Of a stretch of 64,000 nucleotides of DNA, positions 53,460 to 63,519 are shown in pieces. Position 1 is the stretch's first letter. Each line of letters begins with the position of its first letter. Origin of the DNA: Pantoea sp. alder81 (GTDB taxonomy: Bacteria > Pseudomonadota > Gammaproteobacteria > Enterobacterales > Enterobacteriaceae); assembly GCF_020179835.1 (NCBI RefSeq), contig NZ_JAIUDA010000006.1, positions 62,001-126,000 on the forward strand. The letters run 5' to 3'. The notes below the pieces were generated by a model. That model did no database searches, was not told where the DNA came from, and was given only the letters and a program-made list of their open reading frames with translations. A program made the position numbers and the translations under genes.

Positions 53460-53483
53460 CAGGTGCGCACTGAAGCGCACCTG
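53460..53483. terminator. Hairpin after ruvX
   Basis: CAGGTGCGC pairs perfectly with GCGCACCTG around ACTGAA, eight bases past the ruvX stop. No T run; may act with Rho or be REP-related. Confidence 0.45.
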
Positions 53484-53490
53484 AATTCAT

Positions 53491-53907
53491 TCAGTGCGTA
53501 TCGAACCAGTCTTCCAGAATGATCACCGCCGACTGCGAATCGACCTGACCCTTCTGCAGTGCACGAAAGCCACCGCGTTCGAACAGATCGGCACGCGCTT
53601 CTACGGTGCTCAGACGCTCATCCTGCATCTCAACGCGCACGCCAAAACGGCCATGCAGGCGGTTAGCGAATTTGCGGGCACGTTCAGTTAATGGCTGCTC
53701 GGTGCCATCCATATTCAACGGCAAACCCACCACCACATAATCAGGCTGCCACTCTTTCAGCAGCTTCCCAATCAGGTTCCAGTCGGGGATGCCGTCTTGT
53801 GCTTTGAGCGCAGTCAAAGCCCGTGCGGTACCAGTCAGCTGCTGGCCGACAGCAACGCCGATGCTTTTGGTGCCGAAATCGAAGCCCAGCAAAGTTTCAC
53901 TGGTCAT
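53491..53907 (-). CDS. ruvX: YqgF/RuvX Holliday-junction resolvase-like nuclease
   Basis: A 138-residue RNase H-fold protein. The first acidic motif is [39 protein letters not shown] and DERLSTVEA follow. In E. coli it acts in 16S rRNA 5' end maturation. It overlaps the yqgE stop by one base. Confidence 0.95.
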   Translation of the reverse strand: MTSETLLGFDFGTKSIGVAVGQQLTGTARALTALKAQDGIPDWNLIGKLLKEWQPDYVVVGLPLNMDGTEQPLTERARKFANRLHGRFGVRVEMQDERLSTVEARADLFERGGFRALQKGQVDSQSAVIILEDWFDTH

Positions 53908-54470
53908 TATGCGTGCCCTGCATCGCTGGTCATATTATGAATATCGATGCCCATGCTGCGTGCAGCTTCGCGCCAGCGCTCGGCTATTGGCGTCTGGAAC
54001 AGAATGTTGCTGTTGGCGGGTGTGGTCAGCCAGGCATTTTCCAGCAGCTCGTTCTCCAGCTGATCTTTCTCCCAGGCGCAATACCCTAACGCCACCAGCA
54101 CGTTATCAGGCTGCTCCGAGGTGCCGATCGCTTCCAGTACATCCCGCGAAGTGGTGATCACGGTATTGTCAGATATACGGATGCTGGAAGAGTAAATTTT
54201 CTGGGCAGAGTGCAGGATAAAGCCGCGATCTTCCGCCAGCGGGCCACCGGCGAACACCGGTTTGTCCAGCTTAATGGCAGGGTCACGTTCTGATGGGCTG
54301 ATTTTAAGTTTCTTCAGGATGCCTTCGACCGTCAGGTTTTCCATTGGTTTGTTTACGATCAAACCCATGGCGCCATCTTCATTATGCTCGCAGATATACA
54401 CCACCGAGCGTTTGAAAAGCGGGTCCTGCAGCGACGGCATCGCAATCAAAAAATGATGCTGTAAATTCAT
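53907..54470 (-). CDS. yqgE: YqgE family protein (DUF179)
   Basis: A 187-residue protein, same length as in E. coli; its role is unknown. [19 protein letters not shown] at the start, [11 protein letters not shown] and [15 protein letters not shown] are conserved. Start 54470 matches the family; upstream extension to 54512 enters the gshB terminator hairpin. Confidence 0.94.
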   Translation of the reverse strand: MNLQHHFLIAMPSLQDPLFKRSVVYICEHNEDGAMGLIVNKPMENLTVEGILKKLKISPSERDPAIKLDKPVFAGGPLAEDRGFILHSAQKIYSSSIRISDNTVITTSRDVLEAIGTSEQPDNVLVALGYCAWEKDQLENELLENAWLTTPANSNILFQTPIAERWREAARSMGIDIHNMTSDAGHA

Positions 54471-54483
54471 TCTCACTCGTATA

Positions 54484-54519
54484 CCAAAAATAACCGGCGT
54501 GACCGCAGCCACGTCGGTT
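54484..54519 (-). terminator. Terminator of gshB
   Basis: On the minus strand AACCGACGTG pairs with CACGCCGGTT save one mismatch, followed by ATTTTT. It lies between gshB and yqgE and may be partial. Confidence 0.7.
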
Positions 54520-54552
54520 TTGGGTTCTCACGGCGCTTACACGCCGTTGACA

Positions 54553-55497
54553 TCAGCCCAGGCGTTTCTCGATGGCATCCATCAGCATGCCGGTGATCGA
54601 GATCGGGAATGCAGCCTCGATTTCACGCACGCAGGTTGGGCTGGTTACGTTAACTTCGGTGAGTTTATCACCAATGATGTCCAGACCGACAAAAATCAGC
54701 CCTTTGGCTTTAAGCGTTGGGCCAACGCGGCGGGCAATTTCCCAGTCGCTGTCGCTCAACGGACGTGCTTCACCGCGGCCACCTGCAGCCAGGTTACCAC
54801 GGGTTTCGCCGCCCTGTGGGATACGCGCCAGGCAGTAAGGCACCGGCTCGCCATCCACCACCAGCACGCGCTTATCGCCGTCTTTGATCGCCGGTAGATA
54901 GTTTTGCGCCATGCAGAAGTTCTGACCGTGATTGGTTAGCGTTTCGGTGATGACGCCAAAGTTCGGATCGTCTTGCTTCACGCGGAAGATGGATGCGCCG
55001 CCCATGCCGTCCAGCGGTTTCAGGATCACATCACCGTGCTCCTGCCAGAAGGCACGCAGTTGCTCTTTATTACGTGTGACCAGCGTATCTGGCGTCAGAT
55101 CGGCGAACCAGGCGGTGTACAGCTTCTCGTTGCAGTCGCGCAGGCTCTGCGGTTTGTTGACGATCAGCGTACCTTGCTCTTCCGCACGTTCCAGCAGATA
55201 GGTGGCGTAAATGAATTCGGTATCAAACGGCGGATCTTTACGCATCAGCACCACGTTGAGATCGGCCAGCGGAATCACCTGCTCACTGCCAAAGTCGTAC
55301 CATTTATCGTAGTTCTGCTCCACGCTCAGCAGGCGCGTGCGGGCGTAGGTGACGCCACCGCGCAGGGAGAGATCGCCCATCTCCATGTAATGAATTTCGT
55401 AACCACGGCGCTGTGCTTCCAGCAACATGGCGAAGCTGGTGTCTTTTTTAATGTTAATGGACGAAATTGGGTCCATAACGATGCCAAGCTTAATCAT
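54553..55497 (-). CDS. gshB: Glutathione synthetase
   Basis: Joins gamma-glutamylcysteine and glycine using ATP. 314 residues, close to E. coli (315). The ATP-grasp pattern includes KLYTAWF, VILKPLDGMGGASIFRVK, GDKRVLVVDGEPVPYCLAR and EVNVTSPTCVREIE. Start ATG 55497 opens MIKLGIVMDPISSINIKKD as in the family. Confidence 0.96.
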   Translation of the reverse strand: MIKLGIVMDPISSINIKKDTSFAMLLEAQRRGYEIHYMEMGDLSLRGGVTYARTRLLSVEQNYDKWYDFGSEQVIPLADLNVVLMRKDPPFDTEFIYATYLLERAEEQGTLIVNKPQSLRDCNEKLYTAWFADLTPDTLVTRNKEQLRAFWQEHGDVILKPLDGMGGASIFRVKQDDPNFGVITETLTNHGQNFCMAQNYLPAIKDGDKRVLVVDGEPVPYCLARIPQGGETRGNLAAGGRGEARPLSDSDWEIARRVGPTLKAKGLIFVGLDIIGDKLTEVNVTSPTCVREIEAAFPISITGMLMDAIEKRLG

Positions 55498-55590
55498 TAT
55501 TCTCTCCTCAAAGGGGGAATTTATTGCCCCGTTCCGTGACAGCGCTGCGGCTTTTCACGTGCGTAGTTTTTAAAACCCTAAAAGTATCCC

Positions 55591-56322
55591 TTAACCCAGG
55601 TCACCAAACCTCACCTGAAGTGCCGTAATGGCCGTCAGCGCGGTAGTTTCTGTGCGTAGTACGCGTGGGCCCAACAAAATATCGGTGAAACCCTGCTGCG
55701 CGGTCATGGCAATTTCATCTGCGGTCAAGCCGCCTTCCGGACCAATCAGCAGGCGAACACGTTCAACCGGCTGCGGCAGGGTATTAATACTGTGGCTGGC
55801 ACGCGGATGCAGATTGAGCTTTAAACCGCTTTCCTGCTCGGCACACCAGGCTTCCAGCGTCATCGCTTCACGGATTTCCGGCACACGATTACGGCCGCAC
55901 TGTTCACAGGCGGCAATCGCAATTTTTTGCCATTGCTGAATCTTCTTCGCCAGTCGTTCAGCATCCAGCTTTACGCCGCAGCGCTCCGAAAACAAGGGTG
56001 TAATCACGTTCACGCCGAGTTCGATCGATTTCTGGATGGTGAATTCCATCTTTTCGCCGCGCGACATCACCTGCCCAAGATGGAGATGGAGCGGTGATTC
56101 ACGGTCATCAGACTGACTGGCAAGGACCCTTACTTTTACACGCTTTTTATCAGCCTGGGTGATTTCGGCGTTAAAAGTCAGATTACTGCCATCAAACAGC
56201 TCAATTTGTTGACCGGCGGTCATGCGCAGCACGCGCCCGACGTGGTTAGCGGCATCTTCTTCGAGGAAGACTTCACTGTTAACTTCAAGAGATTCGGGAT
56301 GATAAATGCGAGGTATGCGCAT
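55591..56322 (-). CDS. rsmE: 16S rRNA (uracil-1498-N3)-methyltransferase
   Basis: A 243-residue SPOUT methyltransferase. [10 protein letters not shown] at the start, NHVGRVLRM, and the knot motifs [14 protein letters not shown] and [16 protein letters not shown] are visible. It acts on the 30S subunit. Start 56322 is chosen because it matches E. coli and a longer frame reads through the promoter region. Confidence 0.95.
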   Translation of the reverse strand: MRIPRIYHPESLEVNSEVFLEEDAANHVGRVLRMTAGQQIELFDGSNLTFNAEITQADKKRVKVRVLASQSDDRESPLHLHLGQVMSRGEKMEFTIQKSIELGVNVITPLFSERCGVKLDAERLAKKIQQWQKIAIAACEQCGRNRVPEIREAMTLEAWCAEQESGLKLNLHPRASHSINTLPQPVERVRLLIGPEGGLTADEIAMTAQQGFTDILLGPRVLRTETTALTAITALQVRFGDLG

Positions 56323-56396
56323 GCGGTTCCTGCCAGCGTTATGCCGTGTCATCGGACACGGCCCAATCGGAAAAAAGCTAGTGTAGGGTAGCGCTT

Positions 56397-57104
56397 TTAG
56401 CGCTGGCAAGCCTGTTGTACATAGGGATTGTGATTTCCCTGTACCTGAGCGATGCGGTTATCGCGTTCACACTCCCACTGGCTCACCGGATATTGCTTGT
56501 TCCAGGCGGTAAACAGCTGGGTTTGCTGACGCGAAAGACGCAGCTGATACTGGTCTCGCATATAGAAGTAGGTGCGGGCAATGGCGCCGCGTGCACGCTC
56601 GGGTGGCTGGGCCAGCTTCTGCTTGAAATCGACTTTCATTGAGCACTGACCATATTGTGCGTCGCCGCCGTTCCACTGGCTGTACTGGAAGTTGTTGCGG
56701 TCGCCATTCACTTCACCAATCGCCGGTTGCAGGTTGTGCAGGTCGCTCTCAATGCGGCGGTAGTCGGCATCTTTACTGCAATTTTTGCGTCCGCCGTTTT
56801 GCCAGCACTGGCGCTGGTGGCCGAACTCCCATGCGGGCATCACATGTTCCCACTCAATACGCTCTGCGCGATTGGCATTTTTACGCACGTTGTAGCCACA
56901 GCTGCTGAGGTCAGGCACGCCTTTTTTGCCGTGCCAGCTGATTTTGCAGCCGCAGTAAAATTCGGCGGGCGCATCGGCATTGATCTGTGCGGCGACCACT
57001 TTGGCCTGCTGGAAGCTGTTCTGATTATAGTGAGTGATACTGAGGCTGAACGCGCTAATGGGTGCAACTAATAAGGAGAGTAACAACAGCGTTTTGCGAG
57101 ACAT
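56397..57104 (-). CDS. endA: DNA-specific endonuclease I
   Basis: A periplasmic nuclease cutting double-stranded DNA. 235 residues. A signal peptide (about 1-19) ends before [11 protein letters not shown]. The active region reads [20 protein letters not shown] and FDLHNL-type [22 protein letters not shown]. Eight or so Cys residues suggest disulphides. Followed by rsmE in the same direction, as in E. coli. Confidence 0.95.
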   Translation of the reverse strand: MSRKTLLLLSLLVAPISAFSLSITHYNQNSFQQAKVVAAQINADAPAEFYCGCKISWHGKKGVPDLSSCGYNVRKNANRAERIEWEHVMPAWEFGHQRQCWQNGGRKNCSKDADYRRIESDLHNLQPAIGEVNGDRNNFQYSQWNGGDAQYGQCSMKVDFKQKLAQPPERARGAIARTYFYMRDQYQLRLSRQQTQLFTAWNKQYPVSQWECERDNRIAQVQGNHNPYVQQACQR

Positions 57105-57180
57105 ATTCCAAAATTAACCTGGTGCGTAAAAAGGCGGCAGGGTAACAGAATGGAGCAGGGTGGGATATGAGATAAATGGA

Positions 57181-57693
57181 TTAAGCTGCTGAAAATTCAC
57201 CGGGTTGCAGCAACGTGCCACATTGCACACAGCGATATTCACTCTCGCCGCGCAGCACACGATTGTGACGGCGCACGGTGAGCTGATGCTGCTGGCAGCG
57301 GCAGCGATATGGGAAGGTGTTGCTGCGCACCGAAGCGATTTCGAACTGATGGGTGCGACGTGCCGGAACACCGAGCACGCTCTCCATCATCCACTTCCAC
57401 TCTTTGCCGTGCGGCGGCACGCGGCCAAAGGTTTTCCAAACCAGCAGATGCGCCAGCTCATGCGGCACGACTTCATCCACAAATGCCTGCTGATTTTCCA
57501 GCAGCAGCACCGGGTTAATACGAATCTCCCATTTTTCCAGCCAAGCGGTACCGGCAGCCGTGCCACGCTGCTGATACACCAGCTTTGGCTCGTCATACTG
57601 ACGCTCCAGCTTTTCATTGGCGAGCTGCAAATGCTGACGCAACGAGCGCATCACGGCTTGTTGCAGGGCGATGGGAAGACGAGGAGTTTTCAT
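57181..57693 (-). CDS. sprT: SprT family metalloprotease-like protein
   Basis: A 170-residue protein with the zinc motif [13 protein letters not shown] and a C-terminal zinc ribbon with four Cys (CRCQQH and CVQCGTLLQ). Role in E. coli is unclear; eukaryotic Spartan relatives repair DNA-protein crosslinks. Start 57693 ([20 protein letters not shown]) matches E. coli; upstream extension is not needed. Confidence 0.93.
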   Translation of the reverse strand: MKTPRLPIALQQAVMRSLRQHLQLANEKLERQYDEPKLVYQQRGTAAGTAWLEKWEIRINPVLLLENQQAFVDEVVPHELAHLLVWKTFGRVPPHGKEWKWMMESVLGVPARRTHQFEIASVRSNTFPYRCRCQQHQLTVRRHNRVLRGESEYRCVQCGTLLQPGEFSAA

Positions 57694-57741
57694 GGACGGC
57701 AGCATAAGATCTTGGGAACAGCGAATCAATTTATTGCGCAC

Positions 57742-57768
57742 AAAAAAAGGGCCGCCAATCGGCAGCCC
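57742..57768 (-). terminator. Terminator of galP
   Basis: On the minus strand GGGCTGCC pairs with GGCGGCCC with one G-T pair, and seven Ts follow. It lies 19 bases past the galP stop. Confidence 0.85.
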
Positions 57769-57786
57769 CTGTATCGCTTATCAACC

Positions 57787-59181
57787 TTACTGCTGGCCGA
57801 TATCGCGCAATTTTTTGCCTTTCATCAGGTTGCGCTCGATGTGCTCCAGCGAGACGCTTTTGGTCTCCGGAATCAGCACAACAGTCAACAGGATAAAGAA
57901 CACGTTCAGACCTGCATACACCCAGAAGGTTGGCGCATTGCCCAGCGTATTCAGCATGGTCAGGAAGGTGGCACCGACAATCATGTTTGCAATCCAGTTG
58001 GTTGCGGTAGACACGGTGATACCAAAATCGCGGCCTTTCAGCGGCTGGATTTCTGAACACAGTACCCAGATCAGCGGACCGGCAGACATCGCGAAACCAA
58101 CAATAAACATCAGCAGCATGCCGACGGCGAAGTACTGCGCCGAAGCAGAGTTGATGCCGATGTGAAGCATGGTACCAAGAATGCCCATACCGGCTGCCAT
58201 CACGATGAAGCCCAGCACCAGCGTCGGTTTACGGCCCCAGCGATCCACCAAACCGATAGCAATAAAGGTCGCCAGTACGTTCACCAGACCTACAATCACC
58301 GTGCCCCACATCTGCTGAGTGGTGTTGGCGAAACCGGCAATCTCGAAGATTTTTGGCGCGTAATACATGATGACGTTCATACCGGTGAACTGCTGCATCA
58401 CCTGCAACAGCACGCCGAGGTAAACCGCACGACGGAAGTTACTGTTGCTCTGGAACAGCTGCCAGCCAGACTGCTTGATCTTCAGGCTTTCACGAATCTC
58501 ATCCAGTTCACGCTTCGCCTGCTCGCTGGTATCACGCAGGCGAGCCAGCACGCGTTCTGCACTGCGGAAATCGCCTTTCGCCGCCAGCCAGCGCGGGCTG
58601 TTTGGCAGGAAGAATACGCCCACCAGCAGCAGCACTGCCGGGATGGTGATGATGCCCAGCATCCAGCGCCATGCGCCTGCATCACTGAACGCGGTATCCG
58701 ACAGATACGCACCCAGGATGCCGATGGTGATCATCAGCTGATACAAAGAAATCATGCTGCCACGAATCTTTTCTGGTGCGATTTCAGAAAGATACAGAGG
58801 AGCAGTGTAAGACGCGACACCCACGGCCAGACCGAGCACCACACGTGCAGCAATCAGCATGTCAGGGCTAACCGCCATGGCTGACCAGAGTGAACCGATA
58901 ACGAACAGAATCGCACCCGCCATCAGGCTCTTTTTACGGCCGAGTTTTGAAGACATCCAGCCGCTACCGATAGCACCAACAGCCGCACCGAACATCATGG
59001 AGCTGACAATCCACTCTTGCTGATGGGCAGTCACGTTAAAATCTTTTGCGATGAAGGGCAGGGCACCAGCGATAACGCCGATATCCAGACCAAACAGCAG
59101 GCCGGCCAGAGCCGCTAAGAAGCAGACAAACAAGGTCATCATCTTGTTCGATGTTCTGCTCTTATGAGTATTACCAGGCAT
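57787..59181 (-). CDS. galP: Galactose:proton symporter
   Basis: A 464-residue MFS sugar porter (12 helices), same length as E. coli GalP. Signatures include [71 protein letters not shown] and [15 protein letters not shown]. It brings in galactose and also glucose. A GalR-type operator and a CRP site lie upstream, with a second weaker operator 203 bases further. Confidence 0.95.
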   Translation of the reverse strand: MPGNTHKSRTSNKMMTLFVCFLAALAGLLFGLDIGVIAGALPFIAKDFNVTAHQQEWIVSSMMFGAAVGAIGSGWMSSKLGRKKSLMAGAILFVIGSLWSAMAVSPDMLIAARVVLGLAVGVASYTAPLYLSEIAPEKIRGSMISLYQLMITIGILGAYLSDTAFSDAGAWRWMLGIITIPAVLLLVGVFFLPNSPRWLAAKGDFRSAERVLARLRDTSEQAKRELDEIRESLKIKQSGWQLFQSNSNFRRAVYLGVLLQVMQQFTGMNVIMYYAPKIFEIAGFANTTQQMWGTVIVGLVNVLATFIAIGLVDRWGRKPTLVLGFIVMAAGMGILGTMLHIGINSASAQYFAVGMLLMFIVGFAMSAGPLIWVLCSEIQPLKGRDFGITVSTATNWIANMIVGATFLTMLNTLGNAPTFWVYAGLNVFFILLTVVLIPETKSVSLEHIERNLMKGKKLRDIGQQ

Positions 59182-59241
59182 AATGCCTCCGAAGTTTATC
59201 TATCGTTGTTTTTATCAATGTTATGAAACCTGCCGGCAGAA

Positions 59242-59263
59242 AAAAGTGAGGGCGATCACATCA
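59242..59263. promoter_or_regulatory. Candidate CRP site upstream of galP
   Basis: AGTGA-GGGCGA-TCACA (59245-59260) matches TGTGA-N6-TCACA but for one base. It abuts the GalR operator, fitting catabolite control of galactose uptake. Confidence 0.65.
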
Positions 59264-59279
59264 GTGTAATCGGTTACAC
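59264..59279. promoter_or_regulatory. GalR/GalS operator
   Basis: GTGTAATCGGTTACAC fits the gal operator consensus GTGKAANCGNTTMCAC at every defined position. It lies 83 bases before the galP start. Confidence 0.85.
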
Positions 59280-59466
59280 ACGCTGAAACCCTGCAATCCA
59301 GCATTTTCCGCCTGAAATAGTTACGTAACCAGTAAGGTATAGCACCCTTTAAGTTTCTGACATCTCTCTAAATACCGGCTATCAGACGACGCTGAAAATA
59401 ACGCATTTTCATACGAATAACTACGCTGAAAATTCTCTAAATTACAGATTACAAAAGGATTTCAAA

Positions 59467-59482
59467 ATGTAATCGTTAACAC
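59467..59482. promoter_or_regulatory. Second GalR-like operator
   Basis: ATGTAATCGTTAACAC fits the same consensus but for two positions. It lies 203 bases from the first operator; two GalR sites at such distance can support looping. Confidence 0.55.
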
Positions 59483-59548
59483 TTTGTTGTAAACATAGAA
59501 AATGAAGTGTAGACGGCGGGAAAAAACGCGCTCGCTGGTTAGCAGGCA

Positions 59549-59572
59549 CAAAAAAGCCCGCAATATGCGGGC
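59549..59572 (-). terminator. Terminator of metK
   Basis: GCCCGC pairs with GCGGGC around AATAT, and seven Ts follow on the minus strand. It lies 23 bases past the metK stop. Confidence 0.88.
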
Positions 59573-59594
59573 TCGTTTTTGTAGGGCTCTAAGA

Positions 59595-60746
59595 TTACAG
59601 GCCCGCTGCCTCGCGCAGTTGAGCAGCTTTATCAGTCTGCTCCCACGGGAAGTGTTCGCGACCAAAGTGACCGTAAGCGGCGGTCTCTTTGTAGATCGGC
59701 TTCAGCAGATCCATCATCTGAATCAGACCGTATGGACGCAGGTCGAAGAACTCGCGCACCAGCAGGGTCAGCTGTTCGGTAGAGACTTTCTCAGTACCGA
59801 AGGTTTCCACCATGATGGAAGTTGGCTCAGCCACACCAATCGCGTAAGAAACCTGGATTTCACAACGGTCAGCCAGGCCAGCCGCTACGATGTTTTTCGC
59901 CACATAGCGTGCTGCGTAGGCAGCAGAGCGGTCAACTTTAGAAGGATCTTTACCGGAGAATGCACCGCCACCGTGACGCGCCATACCGCCGTAGGTATCA
60001 ACGATAATTTTACGACCAGTCAGACCGCAGTCGCCCATTGGGCCGCCGATCACGAAGCGACCAGTTGGGTTGATGTGGTATTTGGTGCTGGCATTGACCC
60101 ACTCAGCAGGCAGAACCGGCTTGATGATCTCTTCCATCACTGCTTCACGCAGGTCGGCTGTTGAAACTTCTTCAGCGTGCTGAGTCGACAGCACAACCGC
60201 ATCGATGCCGACAATTTTGCCGCCATCGTACTGGAAGGTGATCTGGCTTTTCGCATCCGGACGCAACCACGGCAGTGAACCGCTTTTACGCACTTCGGCC
60301 TGACGCTGAACCAGACGGTGCGCGTAGGTTACCGGAGCGGGCATCAGCACGTCGGTTTCGTTGGTGGCGTAGCCGAACATCAGGCCCTGGTCGCCCGCGC
60401 CCTGTTCCAGCGGATCGGTACGGTCAACACCCTGGTTGATGTCAGGAGACTGCTTGCCAATCGCGCTCAGTACGGCGCAAGAGTTCGCATCAAAGCCCAT
60501 ATCGGAATGGACATAGCCGATTTCACGGACGGTATTACGGGTGATCTCTTCGATATCAACCCAAGCGCTGGTGGTGATTTCACCGCCAACCAGCACCATA
60601 CCGGTCTTAACGTAAGTTTCGCAGGCCACGCGTGCTTTAGGATCCTGTTCCAGGATCGCATCTAACACGGCATCGGAAATTTGGTCAGCGATTTTATCAG
60701 GATGTCCTTCTGATACGGACTCAGATGTAAATAGGTGTTTAGCCAT
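59595..60746 (-). CDS. metK: S-adenosylmethionine synthetase
   Basis: Makes S-adenosylmethionine from methionine and ATP. 383 residues against 384 in E. coli. Motifs: [32 protein letters not shown] (the hexapeptide region) and [16 protein letters not shown]. Start 60746 (MAKHLFTSE) matches E. coli; the longer frame to 60827 is not supported. Divergent from speA with a long region between them; possible Met boxes lie upstream. Confidence 0.97.
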   Translation of the reverse strand: MAKHLFTSESVSEGHPDKIADQISDAVLDAILEQDPKARVACETYVKTGMVLVGGEITTSAWVDIEEITRNTVREIGYVHSDMGFDANSCAVLSAIGKQSPDINQGVDRTDPLEQGAGDQGLMFGYATNETDVLMPAPVTYAHRLVQRQAEVRKSGSLPWLRPDAKSQITFQYDGGKIVGIDAVVLSTQHAEEVSTADLREAVMEEIIKPVLPAEWVNASTKYHINPTGRFVIGGPMGDCGLTGRKIIVDTYGGMARHGGGAFSGKDPSKVDRSAAYAARYVAKNIVAAGLADRCEIQVSYAIGVAEPTSIMVETFGTEKVSTEQLTLLVREFFDLRPYGLIQMMDLLKPIYKETAAYGHFGREHFPWEQTDKAAQLREAAGL

Positions 60747-60873
60747 TCTGTTCTTTACCTTACAAATGGTTTGAATTCGACTGCATAGCGTAAGTGGACC
60801 AGGCCGACTCGACGCCCCTTCAGGCAAAGCCGCGAGCAGTAGGGAGTGTTAACAGCGTGCGCCAACACCGCCT

Positions 60874-60913
60874 GGATGTTAATCAGTTTAGATGGACAAC
60901 CATCTGGACGGCT
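60874..60913 (-). promoter_or_regulatory. Possible MetJ box array upstream of metK
   Basis: On the minus strand a run of adjacent eight-base blocks starting AGCCGTCC, AGATGGTT, GTCCATCT shows 6, 5 and 4 matches to the Met box AGACGTCT, then weaker ones. MetJ binds tandem boxes and controls metK in E. coli. Weak individual matches. Confidence 0.4.
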
Positions 60914-61086
60914 ATTCTAGGTCACTCAGTGAGCACTTTTCCAGTGCTTTTTCCGATTCCGCACGTTTACGCAAGCTGCCCACTGGAAGAAATTCCTGAC
61001 ACCTTCCACAGATCGTAGCTAAAGATTTTGCATTTTTCGCGGTCTGGCTGTATAAAACGCCGCTGCACAAAAAGGATGACGCCGTT

Positions 61087-61116
61087 ATGCGTCGCGCCGT
61101 CAGAGCTGTTCTCTGA
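61087..61116 (+). CDS. Arg-rich mini-ORF in speA leader (9 residues)
   Basis: ATG CGT CGC then four more codons reading MRRAVRAVL before TGA. Three of nine residues are Arg, upstream of the arginine decarboxylase gene. AAGGA lies 11 bases before the ATG, which is far. It could couple leader translation to arginyl-tRNA or arginine supply, but the frame may be chance. Confidence 0.3.
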   Translation: MRRAVRAVL

Positions 61117-61173
61117 CTTTCACCCAAGCCGTTTCTCGTTTGCTGCTGGCAGACGTTGGAGGTGATAAAAGTA

Positions 61174-61311
61174 ATGAACCACATTTCTCTTCTTCCCGGT
61201 TCACTGCGCTCAATGGGCGCGCTGGCAATCCTTTCCCAATCCAGATTTGTTCTTTTCTCTCGCCGAAGTTTTGTGCGTTGCGGTAATTATCCCGACACGA
61301 GCGCAGGCTAA
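61174..61311 (+). CDS. Small ORF in speA leader, position of yqgB
   Basis: A 45-codon ORF with GGAGGTGAT, a nine-base match to the 16S anti-Shine-Dalgarno sequence, seven bases before ATG. The protein starts MNHISLLPGSLRSMGALAIL and is Ser/Arg-rich with a hydrophobic middle. E. coli has the 43-residue YqgB just before speA, but I cannot confirm homology. The strong ribosome site makes translation likely; it ends 228 bases before speA. It could be a leader that controls speA or a small protein in its own right. Confidence 0.6.
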   Translation: MNHISLLPGSLRSMGALAILSQSRFVLFSRRSFVRCGNYPDTSAG

Positions 61312-61539
61312 GCTATTCCCACATTTCAGTTGCTGTGTTTCACTCGTCTTTGGCGGTGAAAAACGTTGGCTTTTGGCCCGTTTTTTACTCACTGCGGCGT
61401 GGTGTTTTACACTTAGAGTCAGCAACGTGCATGGTAACCCGATAAACGGAGCTCAGCAGGATGGGGAAATCTTTACCCGGACTCACAACAGCAAAACCCG
61501 GCAACGGTTTCATATTTCAACGGAAAATTGAGGTTCGCG

Positions 61540-63519
61540 ATGTCTGACGACATGAAGAATATCAAGGGTTCGTCAGCTGGCGAACAGGGTGTACTCCGCT
61601 CCATGCAGGAGGTGGCGATGAACGATCAGGAAGCAAGCAGAATGCTGCGTACCTACAACATTGCCTGGTGGGGTAATAACTATTACGACGTCAACGAGCT
61701 GGGACACATCAGTGTGTGTCCGGATCCGGATCAGCCGGAAGTGCGCGTTGATCTGGCGAAGCTGGTGAAAGAGCGTGAAGCGGATGGCCAACGTCTGCCT
61801 GCGCTGTTCTGTTTCCCGCAAATCTTACAGCATCGCCTGCGTTCGATTAACGCCGCCTTCAAACGCGCGCGTGAATCTTATGGCTATAAAGGTGACTACT
61901 TCCTGGTCTACCCGATCAAGGTTAACCAGCATAAGCGTGTCATCGAATCCCTGGTAAATTCTGGTGAGCCGCTGGGCCTGGAAGCCGGTTCGAAAGCCGA
62001 GCTGATGGCGGTGATCGCCCACGCCGGTAAAACCCGTTCGGTGATCGTCTGTAACGGCTATAAAGACCGTGAATACATTCGTCTGGCGCTAATTGGCGAG
62101 AAGCTGGGTCACAAGGTTTACCTGGTGATCGAGAAGATGACCGAAGTGCGCCTGGTACTGGAAGAGGCGGAGCGCCTGAATGTGATCCCACGTTTGGGTA
62201 TCCGCGCGCGTCTGGCGTCGCAGGGCTCCGGCAAATGGCAGTCGAGCGGTGGCGAGAAGTCCAAATTCGGTCTGGCGGCATCGCAGGTGCTGCAGCTGGT
62301 GGACATTATGCGCAAGGCCGGTCGTCTCGATAGCCTGCAACTGCTGCACTTCCACCTCGGCTCGCAGATGTCCAACATTCGCGATATCGCCACCGGTGTA
62401 CGTGAGTCGGCGCGCTTCTACGTTGAGCTGGCCAAACTGGGCGTGAACATCAAATGTTTCGATGTTGGTGGCGGTTTGGGCGTTGACTATGAAGGCACCC
62501 GTTCGCAGTCTGACTGCTCGGTAAACTACGGCCTGAACGAATACGCCAACAACGTGATTTGGGCGATTGGCGATGCCTGTGAAGAGAACGGTCTTGAGCA
62601 TCCCACCGTCATCACCGAATCCGGTCGTGCGGTTACGGCGCACCATACTGTGCTGGTCTCCAACATCATTGGTGTTGAACGTAATGAATTCAGTACGCCA
62701 GTGGCGCCGGATGCCGATTCACCGCGCCCAATTCAGAGCCTGTGGGATACCTGGCAGGAGATGCACGAGCCGAACGTTCGTCGTTCGTTGCGTGAATGGC
62801 TGCACGACAGCCAGATGGATTTGTTCGATATCCATACCGGCTACTCATCGGGCACTTACGATCTTGGCCAGCGTGCCTGGGCAGAGCAGCTCTATTTAAG
62901 CATCTGTCACTACATTCAGCAGCATCTGGACCCAAGCAACCGTGCGCACCGCCCGATCATTGATGAACTGCAGGAACGTATGGCGGATAAGATTTACGTC
63001 AACTTCTCGCTGTTCCAGTCAATGCCGGATGCGTGGGGTATCGATCAGCTGTTCCCGGTATTACCACTGGAAGGCCTGAACAAGATCCCACAACGTCGCG
63101 CCGTGCTGCTGGATATCACCTGTGACTCTGATGGCACCATCGATCACTACGTGGATGGTGACGGTATTGCCACCACCATGCCGATGCCTGAATACGATAT
63201 TGATAATCCGCCGATGCTGGGCTTCTTTATGGTCGGTGCCTACCAGGAGATCCTCGGCAATATGCACAACCTGTTCGGTGATACCGAAGCGGTTGATGTA
63301 TTCGCCTTCCCAGACGGCAGCGTAGAAGTGCAGTTGTCAGATGAAGGCGATACGGTGGCGGATATGCTGGAGTACGTGCAGTTGAATCCAAACGATTTAA
63401 TGACACTCTTCCGCGATCAGGTTACTCAGCAAAAGGACATCGATGAAGAGCTGCGTGCGCAGTTCCTTGCCGAGTTTGAAAGCGGCTTGTACGGTTATAC
63501 CTATCTTGAAGATGAGTAA
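61540..63519 (+). CDS. speA: Biosynthetic arginine decarboxylase
   Basis: Converts arginine to agmatine with pyridoxal phosphate, first step of the agmatine route to putrescine. 659 residues against 658 in E. coli. The PLP lysine is in [66 protein letters not shown] and [20 protein letters not shown] (here [16 protein letters not shown]) are conserved. ATG 61540 (MSDDMKN) matches E. coli, with GAGG upstream. speB is not in this window. Confidence 0.97.
   Translation: MSDDMKNIKGSSAGEQGVLRSMQEVAMNDQEASRMLRTYNIAWWGNNYYDVNELGHISVCPDPDQPEVRVDLAKLVKEREADGQRLPALFCFPQILQHRLRSINAAFKRARESYGYKGDYFLVYPIKVNQHKRVIESLVNSGEPLGLEAGSKAELMAVIAHAGKTRSVIVCNGYKDREYIRLALIGEKLGHKVYLVIEKMTEVRLVLEEAERLNVIPRLGIRARLASQGSGKWQSSGGEKSKFGLAASQVLQLVDIMRKAGRLDSLQLLHFHLGSQMSNIRDIATGVRESARFYVELAKLGVNIKCFDVGGGLGVDYEGTRSQSDCSVNYGLNEYANNVIWAIGDACEENGLEHPTVITESGRAVTAHHTVLVSNIIGVERNEFSTPVAPDADSPRPIQSLWDTWQEMHEPNVRRSLREWLHDSQMDLFDIHTGYSSGTYDLGQRAWAEQLYLSICHYIQQHLDPSNRAHRPIIDELQERMADKIYVNFSLFQSMPDAWGIDQLFPVLPLEGLNKIPQRRAVLLDITCDSDGTIDHYVDGDGIATTMPMPEYDIDNPPMLGFFMVGAYQEILGNMHNLFGDTEAVDVFAFPDGSVEVQLSDEGDTVADMLEYVQLNPNDLMTLFRDQVTQQKDIDEELRAQFLAEFESGLYGYTYLEDE

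Larger units (their letters stand above)
59182..59594. other. Promoter region of galP
   Basis: About 410 bases between galP and metK. Contains CRP and GalR-type sites, a second GalR-like site and the metK terminator (listed separately). The AT-rich stretch 59330-59460 between the two operators is where the promoter should lie. Confidence 0.65.
60747..61539. other. Long divergent region between metK and speA
   Basis: About 790 bases. It contains the metK promoter and possible MetJ sites (60874-60913), then the speA leader with two small ORFs (61087 and 61174), the second with a near-perfect ribosome site. A 90-codon minus-strand frame at 60912-61184 and a 94-codon plus frame at 61247-61531 lack start signals and are not called. 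Confidence 0.65.

Noticed and set aside
60912-61184. 90-codon minus-strand ORF in the metK/speA region
   Set aside because: Start has no ribosome site; the frame overlaps the well-supported small ORFs and the metK upstream sites. The E. coli region also has doubtful ORFs on this strand.
61247-61531. 94-codon plus-strand ORF before speA starting at TTG
   Set aside because: TTG start without ribosome site, out of frame with the better 61174 ORF that it overlaps.
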